A program made the translations under genes and the position numbers. 64,000 nucleotides of DNA from contig JAUPFP010000115.1 in NCBI GenBank assembly GCA_036925085.1, positions 124,001 through 188,000 of the forward strand, in the 5' to 3' direction. The notes under the pieces are model-generated. The model made no database searches and was not told the DNA's origin. It saw only the letters and a program-made list of their open reading frames with translations. Positions 29,201 through 42,300 of the stretch are shown piece after piece. Within the stretch, counting starts at the first letter, position 1; each line of letters opens with the position of its first letter. This stretch comes from Brachycybe producta (Eukaryota > Arthropoda > Diplopoda > Playtdesmida > Andrognathidae).

Positions 29201-29500
29201 AACTATGAGGACATTATGTTGTTGTTGTTGGTCACCCATAGTCAATAATTTTATGATTGACCGCTACGTACGATGTAGGGTATTTATATAGAATATATTA
29301 AATTGTTTATAAATACCCTAGTTTTATGTTATTAACTTATTACCAATATTCTACTGGTCAATCTCTTTCAAAATTCGTGATTTTCGTTACCAAATGACCT
29401 CTATTGCATTTCATTTGAGAATTTTGATGAAAAAGACCTGTTTTAGTCATTTAAATCCTGTTATTTTTTTTTTAAATCACTGATGAAAATATGCTTCTTG

Positions 29501-29567
<67 letters not shown>

Positions 29568-32500
29568 ATAAAATTCAATGTGTTCTTGTCATGTCCAATA
29601 ACATCCTTGCCAAAATAAAAGAGGAGGACTGACTGTGGCTCACCTGAAACCTTGACTTAAAAAACTTGATGATAGACTTTACAATGTTAGAAATATTATA
29701 CTTACTACATATATACCTATATATATATATATATAATACGACCTCTTTGAAGTCAAACCATGTTATTAAAAAAAAATCTTCAAATTTTACACACCTCAAT
29801 GATTAAGTCACTAACTGGAATTCTACTCTCTAAAGCTGGGTACATACGGTCAATTCTGGCTTGTTGATCCTTCCGGGGGGGGGGGGGGGGGTAATATTAC
29901 GTCGCCAACGCCTATTTTATTTTCTTCTTTTTAAATAATTTGCTCATGTTCTCATTATTGCAAAGCATAGTATTTTTGAATAGATATGTATAATTCTCTT
30001 GATCAGGATTGACAAGCCAAAACTGACCGTCTGTAACAAGCGTAAAAGAAAATACAATATTTATAAGAAAAATATAAAAAAAAATTTCCCACGCAAATTT
30101 GATAGTGATCTTTATTAGTAAATCTGATTGAAGTTTGGACACGTACAATTTTTATAACTAAAAGATTTAAGACTTCATTCAATTCAACTCTGTACACTTC
30201 AAAGTAATATAAAAATTTAAAAAATTTTTATATCTTTGTCATCATCATTCATCATCCTTATCATGATTATCATTCTTGTGCGATATTTTGCAAACGTTTA
30301 TCGAGTTTCACCATAAAATCGGCCCTCTAATGAAGAAAAAAAAACTGTCCCTCAAACTATAAGCGGGCCCATCGGAGAAAATGTCCAATTTCCCGATAGG
30401 TCAATCAGCCCCTGATCATCATCAGCAGCAACAACAACATCATCATCTTCATCATTATGACCTCAATATATTTTGTTTCAAAGGTTAATTTTTTTCTATA
30501 TACAAGGGGTTAATTAATTATGTAGATCTGTGGTTATTGGAGTTTCCATGTATTTTATAGTTAAAACCGTTTAACAAGAAATGGAAAAGACAGAAATATT
30601 TTTTCGTGAGACCGGATCGAAAATATATTTCGTGTTATCCAATTTTTCATATTGTCCTATTTTTCATGTTAAACGTTTTCACTGTATTTAATTTTATTTT
30701 CTCCTTTCTAAGATAATCTTTATATGTGGTGGATTTTTTTTACAATTTTTTCGTCTTGTGGTGTTTTTTTTTTCTGGCTAATTTTTTTGTCTTAATTTCT
30801 TATGTGATATTTTTTTGGAGGAGGAACAATTTGTATCTTATTTATTCTTGGTTGTTGTTATTTTCTTTCTTTTGTTACTTTTCTATAATCCTTCACCTGT
30901 CTCTAGATACAAATGGTCCATTTCTGGTGTCATCACCTGTTGATTTTTCTACTCCGGACAACTCTGTTAATGATTTTACCAGTTTGTGTACTGATGAATC
31001 GCAAAATTGTCTTCCTCAACAAGGTCAGAAATTACAATGATATATTACTGTATAAGTATGTATTAATATTAGGACTAAATACTAGAATTATATGGTAAAT
31101 CATTAAAAATATTATAGTTAAGGTGGCTGAATAGATATTTTTTTGTCAACACTGCAGGGACAATAATATTCCATTGGTCCTATATTATGTCTCTTCCCCT
31201 CACCAGAGGTTTTGAGAAAATTTATATTTTTAAAGAGAAAATATAAATTCCTTTATAAACTAGAAGAGTAGCTCACTTAAAAGTATTTTCATGTTTTTTT
31301 TTTAAATTGGGCAATTTTAAACTCACATTTCAAGTTTCTTTTAATTATACACTTGAAAAACAAAAAAATAATTAAGAGTGGGCGTTTTTACACATGAAAA
31401 CCATCTTAACTATTCTGATATTTTTAATGATGTCCTTTGTAATGTAAGTTAATAGAAAGGTAAAAAAAGATTAATTTATAACCTTGTTTGGTGTATTTTA
31501 TATTCAATTAAGATATTAGTCTTTCAAAGAATTTGCAATTATTTCGGCTTGTTGATGAATATACAATTTAATTAAAATATCAAACTAAAAATAGCTATTT
31601 TTAAAATTGAAATTATCTACTTTTAAACGTTTAAACCTAAACAGGTAAGTTATTTTTAATAATGTTTTGTGCTGTGTCATATCAAGGTTTTCCCCTACTA
31701 CTTCAGACATTTCAGAAACATTTGCATAGTTTTAATATAATAAGTGCTTATTTTATTACACACATATTTTTTTGTTAATGAGATATATTTACATTTATAA
31801 TTAGAAATGAAATTTAGATTGCTAACAACATCTGTCAAATTTGAAGCGATCACTCATGATGTCATTTTTTTCTTATAAAGATGACGCCAATGTTTTGTTT
31901 TGTATATTTGTATCTATAAAAAGAAGTGATTTTCTGCTGATATTAACAGTGAAAAATTTTCAGTTTACATTAGATATTTTCACTAATGAAATTATTTCAT
32001 CAAAAGACGGAAGTTTAAATTTAGAAGATTTTATAAATAGAATTCGTTAACTGCATTGTCATTGTGTTTGATGCTTTTAGAAAGCGTTAATTTTTAAATA
32101 TCAATACAAAACGAACAAAAATAGATAAATGTACAAAAAAGTGTTTTCAAAAGTACTTTTAATACCCAATTAAGGTTGATTGTTGACCATTTATTTTAAA
32201 TTACAATTATCATGTAATGTTGTTTATAATTAGGTTGTTTATTTGCCTAATTTTGATATTTATTGATAAATGCCTATTTATCAACAAACATCACTATACC
32301 AAAAATTGAACAAGTTCAAGCAATAATTAATTTGCATTATTTAACAGTTTCAACTAGAAATGAATTTATTGCATATTCAAATTAGTTACTTTTTTTAAAG
32401 ATTTATTTCATATGACTACTTAACAGTCAATGAAAATGGCTACCAAAAGTGCAAATTCAAATTTTGACAATGCATTTCTTGTGCAGTTTCAACTTTCTGG

Positions 32501-33329
32501 ACTAAATTGTCCCTCTGCCATGAATGAGGCCTGTGCACTGCTTGAGGAGTAATTATTAAAATTCAAATTTCGACAATGTATTTAGTATGAAATTTTAGTA
32601 CTAAATTGTTCGTCTGTAATAAGCCTTTTGAGCTGCTTATATAGTAATTATTCAAATTAAAATTAAAATATTGCAAAAAAAAGTGGCAATTTGGTTAACT
32701 TGTATTGAATGAATATTATTTAAACTGATTGAATTCGCTGTTTTTGCAGGAGTTGTTGTAAGAAGACCTGCTCAAAGGACATTTCGCCCATCACCATCAC
32801 AGCCATCGTCACCACTATCGAGACCTATTCCACTACAATTTACTGAACCAGTAACACCTACATTTAGACCACAACAGACACTTCAACAACAACGGCCTCA
32901 GCAACAAGTATTGCAACAACAACAACCACAACAACAACAACAAATATTGCAACAACAACAACAACAAGAACAAGAATTGAACCAAATTAACCAAGTTCCT
33001 CTAGTCACAAATAACAATCAGCAGTCATCTATTCTTCAACAACAGTAAGATTTATTTTTTAATAATGCTAAGAATTTGAATTATTCTAAATATTTTTTTT
33101 CTAAAATAGAGAAGCAGGTTTTCTTCTTCTACTTTCTAAACAAAATAACTACAACAATGACAACAACAAAATTGATTATGAAGTATGATTTGTAGGTACA
33201 GTTATAAGGCCTACAATGACTTCAATGGCATAATAAAAAACAAATAATGTCCATTATTTACTTGATGTTGACATACATTCATCAAATAGACAATGTGCAA
33301 AAATACCTATACATAGTATTATTATACAG

Positions 33330-33379
<50 letters not shown>

Positions 33380-36300
33380 AGAGTGTTCCACATTTGTCTT
33401 GAATATATATTATGATGCCTATACAAATGTATTATGTAAATTGTATTGAAATTTGTTTAGGCGACGTAATAACTTTTACTTTATATTTATATAGAAGATA
33501 TGTAGACAAAGTAGATTTTTCTCTATTCAATGGTGTGTATGTAATATGGACATTTGTTTAAAATTTCATTGTTCACATTTAGGTCATCTTATGGAATCCT
33601 AAGGTGAATAATAGAAATGTTGTCATTTTATATTATTTATTTTTTTTTAAAGAAAAATAAGATTTTTTTATTCTCATGATGTGAGTTGGTCTTCCTTATG
33701 ACTAAGGCCAAAAGTTTGCATTAAATGTTACAAAACGTCATAATGACAGTTCTCAATGTCTTTTGAGATTTTACGATACCATATAAGTGCCATATTTTTT
33801 TTTTTTTTTTTGAAATTGACTTAAAAGATTGCATAATTTCACTTACGAGCATAATTCTTTAAACCAAAAATTGCAAGAAAAATTATCCTACAACTGTTCT
33901 TAACTGAATCGGTTTGATTTTGCAATTTTAGAAGTCACAAAAAGCTTTACTAAAGCACAAAGATTAAAGAATTTTTAAAATTAGAAGAAAAAAGGCCAAA
34001 AAAATGCATAAGAAAAGCTCTAAAATTTATGAAAAAGTCACATGAGTGTTCTATCAGAACTAGAAGTCCGTAAAATGCATGAAAAATACAAACAGTCAAG
34101 AATTTTTAAAATTCGAAAAATGGAGAGAAAAAAATGAAGTGGCCGTTTTTTGAAAAAGCTAAGTTTAAAAAAAAAAACGGCCACAAATTGAACAATTTTC
34201 TGAAATAGTATGCATTTTTTTATTTATTTTGTATTTGCATTAAAATGCGTAATTTAAAAAAAAAATAATTAGCACATTTTTTTAGTTTTTATTTGGATAA
34301 AATTTTTTTGGCAATATGGCTGGATCACGCTTACAAAAGAAAACAAGTTCACTGAAATCTAAATTGCAATCTAATTTGAATAATTCCGCACGCAACGCGG
34401 AAATATATGTTAATCAGCTAATAGGAAGGAATTCTTCAGATGTATTTTTTTTCTCTTTTATAAATTCAAGAATGTTCTTTAAATGTTTTCCACTGTAACG
34501 TGTGAGAACCATTGAATGTTGGTTTATTATGCGGGTTTTAAGCATGTGTGATCCAGCCCTAACAGTCATCACCTATTAAAATTTCTTCCTTTTTTTATTA
34601 AAAATGTACTTAAAAAAGAAATCGCGTTGGTTGAAAAATAACATTTATAAGTTTATTATTGTGTGGGCTTATAATAATACCTTTGAACCCTTTCATTTTT
34701 TATTTCCTATTGCAATATAATAAACACGTGTGTGAATTGTCTAGTCTTAAAATATACAGAAAAGAAATAAGCATAAATTACTTGCTTTATTATTAATCAC
34801 GCATGACTTAATCTTTACTTAAATACTGCCTTCATCTTAATGTTTAATAACAAATCCCAAGGTTAAGAGGTGAATATGAACGTTTACTACACAAATACAG
34901 TGTGTCTCAAAAACGTATACTCTTTAGTTGTTAATAACTGCCATATTTGTTTTCTTAAATTTAATTTATTAATTTTATAAATAAGAGTAAATGTTACAAT
35001 AAAGATTAAATATAACAGCATTACATATTTTATCTTTAAATGTGGTATTATCTCAAATGTTCATTTTTTTTGAATATCAGTAATGTATTGCTAACATCTG
35101 TGAGAAATTGATCTGCAAGTTTTTACATCAATTAACGTATCTTTTGTGATAACTGTGCAAAAATTATTTTCGATTTCTTCCTGTTTATACAACTACTAGT
35201 ATGGAAAAAAATCAGAAAAGAATTGTCGCACAAATTGCAAGAGATACGTTAATTGATGTTTGTAGATCAGTTTCTTACTAATGTCAGCAAATGCGAAAAC
35301 TTGAGACGATGCCTGATGCAAAAACACGTGATGCTGTTATATCTAATCTTTATTGTAACAATTACTCTTAATAATAAAATTATAAAATGCAATTTATGAA
35401 AATAAACATGGCAATTATTAACTACCAAAGTGTGTATACAGTTTTTGAGACACACTCTGTAGATAGCATTTTTCGAGGAAACAGAAACAAAATAACAGAA
35501 AACTCATTGAGTTGGAAAAAAAAACAAAAACAATGAATCGTTAGTAAAACTTTTACATTTTCTGTAAACATGTGTTGTATATGGCCTAGGCTACATGAAA
35601 AAAAAAAGACATTTAAATATTGCCATTGACTAGAATAGAGAAGACCTTAAAAATAAATAAAACTACAGGTGGTAAAACAGTGGTTAGAATTTATAATGAT
35701 GGTCAAAGTTAACTTACGATTTAATTATGAGAATATTTGGGTCATAATGCAAACATATGTGAAAAATTATGCTTTAGTTATGGTATATTTTTAATATCAA
35801 TGTTATATGTTCTACCAAAAGTTATTTTTAATTTATTTAATGTGTGACCTGTTGCATAATAAATTATTAATTTTCAGGCTCCCTGATGATAGACAATATT
35901 AAAATATTTTTTTGTTAATGAAGTTATTAAGAGAAGATGTAATTACTTTTTTTAAAATAAGAATTTCAAAATAACTGTCAAGTAATGTCAGACAGTAAAT
36001 TAGCCTACAGCTCTTTTTTTTTTTTTAGCAATTTCTGCACACCATTTGAATGGAAATTAATATTTTTAAGTGAGATGCTGTATTTCAAATTATATTAAAA
36101 AATTTAAATTCTTAAGGTGATTTTAAACTCTTGATTATTCTGTCTTTCGTGTGCAAAAAGAAGATAAACTAGAATGTGTTTTAGAAACTGGAAGGGTAGC
36201 TCAATCAGTTAAGGATATTTACATGATCTTTCAAAATAAGCTTTTCTGTGTCTGTTTGAAACGCAGAATAATCATAATTCGAAAAACAGCTAGCTGGCTG

Positions 36301-39300
36301 TTCATAAACCATCTTAATAAAATAATTGAAAGTCTGTTTGAAGCTTTAATATAAAATAGAGTTCAGTTAAGGACATCATAACTCAGATGGACTCTTATTA
36401 CTTTAAACATCTGAATATAGTGAAATGCTAAATTAATACTTTGTTCCACTAAAGGAAGGATCACACACGCTGAATAAATCACCTGAAAATTAGAAATAGA
36501 AAATTCTGTGTTCCTTTGCACTCAAAGATATATTGCGTTTCTGGTAAATTCCTTAAAACGTGAAATTCAGTGAGATTTTATTCAGCATGTGTGATGCTCT
36601 CGTTACCTTCAGGCAGCTTATGCACTGCATACAGCATTACAGAAAAATGACGCCAAAATGACGGCACAATCGGTGCCTTGTACTACTGTACAATGCAATG
36701 CGGTACGTCATGGGTAGTGCACTAATTTTGACGTCATTTTTCTGTAATCCTGTATGCGGTGAATTAGCTGCATGAATATGTAACGAAAGTATGATTCTTC
36801 CCTAACTTAATAAATTGAAATACTCACTGGATATATTGTGTTCAATGTATGTGTCTAGCTTTTAACAGGGCTCTATAGAACATGCTTATTATTTAAATGC
36901 ATTTAACTTCTCAGGTGTGTACTAAGTATAAGGCCCACATTCAGCAACGAAACTTAGCACTTCCAACTTCAACTTGAACACTCTGAACAGGGTTTCAACA
37001 AAGAATAAACATGCTTTATTTGAGTATCTTTGAAACATGAATTTTCCATGATAAAAGCCTGTTCAGAGGGTTCAAGTTGAAGTTCAAATACCAAGTTTTC
37101 TTCTTAAATTTTGGATTTAAAGTAATTATATATTTTCTCTTTTTGAAAAAAAAAAAGAAACAGTAGTACGGTATTATTATTTTGGAAGTGGCTGCTGTTT
37201 GCATGAATTTTTACTTGCCAACCTTGACATTAAGCCATGTTTTTACTACATTGCCTTGAGGAGCAGCTGTTTTAGATAGATATTCTTCTTTTTCTTCACT
37301 AACTATACTGTATAATAACAAATATAATATATTCTTTGTATTATCTTGCCTACACACATTTTTTTTATAAGAAACATATCACATTTATTAGTTAAGTGTC
37401 TGCGTGCCATATATTGTAATGAATGATAATTATGACCGAGGGAGAAAAAAATTACTGTAGACAAAAGTGTGCAGTATTTGGGAAGACCCCAGCAACCTTT
37501 ATGGCCATATAGAAAAAGAAAAGCCTTCAGAAAAGGATGACGTTGATAAAGGAATCTCCTAAAGAATCTGAAATGTTCTTTTTTTGAGTTAACTGTGTGT
37601 ATGTGTGTGGGTAGAAAATTTTTGTTTTCCTTGGAAAAGCATTAATTTCCATGGTTTGAATATTTTATGAGATATTTATGAGAAAAACAAATTTTAATAT
37701 ATGCAAATTACATGAAAAGGTGGTTTTCTGAACTCGTCATATTTCAATTTGTAGGCGTCTAGAAAGGGTTTAAATATTTTACTTATTTTAAGAAGCCAGT
37801 AAGTCTGATAAAGAGAATAAACAGATTAATTCCGGTATTTTTAAAAGTGTAAATTGCCCATTAAACTCTCGTTTATTTTGTCTATTGGAAGTAAAATTAA
37901 AAGAAACTTGACAGTGGTTTAGAAACTAGAAGGGTAGCTCAATCACTTCAATGTCATTTCATGTTGATATCTTTTTAAATAATTTTTTTTGTCAGTTTGA
38001 AAATGTCAAAACTTTAAGCAGGTGATATTTTTTTTAATTTTATCTATAAAAATATTATAAAATATGTAAACATGAAAAAATTATTAAGCGATTGAGTTAC
38101 CTCTTCTAGTTTCTAAAACACTTTCAAGTTTCTCTTAATTGTGTTCCTACAAAACGGAATAACCAGAGTTCAAGGGGCATTTACACTTCAAAACCCATAG
38201 CCGTAAATAGGACAAAGTGAGTGAGGCCCCTCTAACTTGGGCGCAAAACCGCAGGGCGCGAATAATTAGCTAGTTACTGCTCTGTTAAAACCTCCTTAAA
38301 CAAGTCAAAATTTACAATTATTTCAGTTGTTTGTTATGAAAAAGTAGGAACTCAGTAATAGGCCTATTGTGAAGTGGTGATTTTTGTAAACAAAAAAATG
38401 CAATTGCTGCTTATTTTATTTGAAAGTAAAAATGGTTTTTTTAACTCATTTTTTACTCATGAAACAATTTTTTTATTGATTTTATTTATAGATTTCAATT
38501 GGATAATACTCAACAAGTACCACCTCAAATTCTGGAACAAATTAGTGTGACGAATCCACCTTTGAAAGGAAATTGTCCGGAAACTCCAGTTTGTTTTTCC
38601 TCCAAATATCGTACTTTTGATGGGAGTTGTAACAACTTAAAAAATCCAAATTGGGGCAAATCATTTTTTGCATTTCCTCGTCTTATGGCTCCCGTCTATG
38701 CTGATGGTACTTTACCTTTTTTTATTCTTATTATTATCATCATAAATTTTTATTTTTATGTTTAAGATAGTCTAATCTCTCTTGAATGTTGTATTTTTAT
38801 TATTTTGCCGTGACTTTACAAAACGATTTAGGTATAATCTGTAGGTAAGTGAACTATTTTTTTTTTCCTGACAAAAAAAAACCTGAATATATTATTGTTG
38901 TAAAATGTTGTCATTTAATTTCCTAATTGCCATGTAATTGAAATGTTTCTTTAAAACCACATTTTTCAGTTGTGGTTTTTATGTCAATTCATTTTTTTTG
39001 GTAAATTGATGTAGAAATGTAAAGTAGAACACTTTTGTAAAAGTATAGGTAATGGAAGATAGTGGACAAAGTATTTTTATGAAGATATCTTTAAAAATTA
39101 ACTTTGTATAGCAGTTTGCAATTGTTAATTTTCATTAATTAGTTTATATTTGCAACAAAAATAAAAACTTTATTATTTTCAAATAGACAAAAGGATTTAT
39201 TTTCAAAGATTTTGTTGTGAAAATATTAAAATTCACTATAAATACACATTTAAAATTAATTTTGTAATTCTTTTAAATGTTCTACTACAATTTTTGCACC

Positions 39301-42300
39301 AAAACTAAATATAGAAAGTGATGCCCAAACAAACACCAGTCTGCTTGACAATAAATACAAAAAATGCAATAAAATACAAAAATAAAAGAAATTTAAAAAG
39401 TAAATTCATTTTTTGTTAGAAAAGGTAATTAATTACAGTTACAAACACAATAGAATACAAAGTTTCAAATGTGATGTAGTGAATTGCTAATTACTTTAAA
39501 AAGTAATTTAATTACAGTAAATCATTACTTAGGGCCTACGGCAAATTCCTTCTCAACTGGTTATCAATGATGTTTTTAGTTTCATAGTTAGAAAACAAAA
39601 ATAGTTTAATATACAAAAACAAAAGGAATTTTAAAAATAATTATGTATTGCATTGTTATGTTTTGCACATAGTGTTTGAAATGTGATGTGGTAAATTGCT
39701 AATTACGCGAAAAAGTAATTTAATTACAGTATAGATAATTATTTTTGGTAAATTATTTCTCTACGCAGGTTAATCATAATGTTTTTTTTTTAATTTCACA
39801 TTTTAATTTTTCTTGTAAGGAATTTCAACTCCAAGAATGGCTTCTGATGGCAGTGAACTTCCAAGTCCTCGTTTAGTCAGTTCTTCTTTAATTGCTGATG
39901 CTAATGTTCCCGACAACTTTAACACAAATATGATTATGGCTTTTGGACAATTTTTGGATCATGACCTGACCAGAACTGCTGTAAATAAAGGTATAATAAT
40001 TGAAAAAAACAAAACAATATTAACCAGTTTGTTAAATTGTGTACAAGTTTTTTTTTAAATAAACACATTTATATGCAAATATGTCTTGAAAATTAGTCTT
40101 TCAATATTATTATTAGTTTAGTTAAGTATGTTTTTATCTATTGAATATAAAAACAAGGTTCTTCAAATAAAAATCGTGAATTTTGAAGCACCACATTTAA
40201 CTGTAAAAGGTTTTTTGACCACAATCATTTTAAATGATTACAATCACTAACAACATTATGAATATACATTTAATAATATGTTATTATGTACTTGATATTT
40301 AAGATGTTTTTTGAACAGCTGATTTTCGAATTCTGTTTATTCTGCAGTTTCAGAAGAGCAACACTAAGATGAAATTGAAATTGTGTTAAAAACTAGAACT
40401 GGTAGCCTGATCAGTGATCACTTAATAGTATTTTATGTTGATTATCTTTCAAAATAAACTTTTTATTTGCAAAAAAGTGAAATTATCGTCTGCTATAAGC
40501 ATGGTCTATTTAAAGTGTGGTCACTTTTAAACTGACATAAAAAGCTTATTTTAAAAGATAACAACTTGAAAATACCCTTAAATGCATTGAGCTACCGTTC
40601 TAGTTTCTAAGGCAATTTCAAGTTTCTTTTTGGGCGTTTACACTTTAAAACTAGCTTACCAAATTATAATTGTATACATGTATAATTTTTATTTGCTACT
40701 TTTAATAATATTTTATAATACATTTTATTAGGGAAAAATAACACCGGGATTGCGTGTTGTCGTCGAGAAATGATCGAGAATCCGAGTCTTCGTCATCAGG
40801 AATGTTTGCCCATCAAAATACCTGCTAATGATCCTTTCTATGCCCAATTCAATCAATCGTGTATGGAGTTTGTTCGTTCTTTGTCATCACCTAGACCAGA
40901 TTGCACTTTTGGTATGTTTTCATTTTGAATAATTTAAAATACCGATATAGTTTTCATTTGTTTTTAAATTAAAAACAAATTTAAAAAAAAAGCTAGCTTG
41001 GCTTGCTCCAAGTAGGTCTAGTTGTTTTTTGTTTAGTATTGATCAGCTGCGGCTCTAATTACTCACTGGTTGAGTTGGCTACCACCGAAGCCAAGGTGGG
41101 GATCGAATTCCCATTTAAAGAAACACCGATGTTGCTGACTTTGAAAAAAATTTACACAAACTTTTTATTTTTTAACTTTAACTTTGCATCTTTACAAATC
41201 ACTTTTCGACTTTTTGCAAATCATCAAAACTGCCTTAATCTCTGGAAATTGTCACAACTCTCTTCTTCCGTCGGAGGTCACCTCACAGTCCTCATTTTAA
41301 CTCTTTTTCCAAGAGAGAGGCGACTATCACTCAGGGGCTTAGCCACAGGTTAAACTGACCAATGGTTGAACCTCAAGTGATTACATTTCCTTATTTGGAT
41401 GGACATTTTAGAGACTTTTCACTAAAATTGTCCTGATTGACAGCTGTTCTCAGAAATAGCTTTTAAAGTTCTGCCCACCCACCCTGCAGGGTCCCAAGGC
41501 CTGTAAGGTGACTCACACATGTGCAAGTAGAGTGCACATGTGTGGATGGTGTCACCTCCCCCCCCCCCCCACCACAGTTTGTTGGAGGCATGTCTTTAGG
41601 CCTCAGAGTTTATAACCCAGTCGCTCGACTATGCGTGCCAGGCGCAATATGCGTGCAATAAAACGAAACAAAAAACAATGCAAAAGTAAATATACTTTCT
41701 TCGCTTCGGGGTCTAGCAGATCAGTCTCACTTCCTTATGGTGATGGCGGCAATGGCACGGACGGCGGTGACAGTGGTGGTTTCTCCGCCTCTCTCTTCTG
41801 CTGACGCTCGTCCTCTTGGGCGTCGAGGTGGGCAACTGGCAACATCTCCCCCATTGGCACTGTGTATGTGCCGTGGGGTGTTCGGGCGGTGGCCTCAAAC
41901 TCACTTAGATAGCTATGCCATGTTGCCCTGGTTCTTGGTGCTCCACGTTGAGGGGTTCCCTGCTGACTCATGTTAATGTCACTCACTTGTTGATTCGATC
42001 TCCAAAGTCCTTTGTTGATGAATCCACGAGTTGCTGTCAACTGAACTGTCACTTTACTTTTAAATGGTGAACTACCTACACCTTCAAAACTCGCTGTATT
42101 TTGAAAAAAAAAACTTGTTAAGAATGAGTGAAAACCTTTCCCAAACTTCTGTAGATCAGCCAAAAATGAAGGTGTCACTTTCAAAAATTGAAGAACTCAA
42201 GAAGAAAATCAAAAACCCGATCAAAAACAAATAAAACTGAGGAGAGCATACAAACAATGCTCTCACAAAACAAAAGAAAAATGGTGACTGTTACAATAAT

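Larger units (their letters stand above)
33045..38491 (+). other. Peroxidase intron 3 (5,447 bases), the largest intron
   Basis: Bounded by the GTAAGA donor and TTATAG acceptor. It contains a TAA microsatellite, several MITEs listed separately, and no additional coding exon that I can recognise. Confidence 0.75.

Noticed and set aside
34316-34498. 60-codon frame starting MAGSRLQKK
   Set aside because: It begins inside the terminal inverted repeat of the element at 34,318-34,558; no homology or splice context.
41735-42184. 149-codon minus-strand frame in peroxidase intron 6
   Set aside because: GC-rich, low complexity at the end, no recognised domain, and inside a probable mobile-element remnant; not called as a gene.
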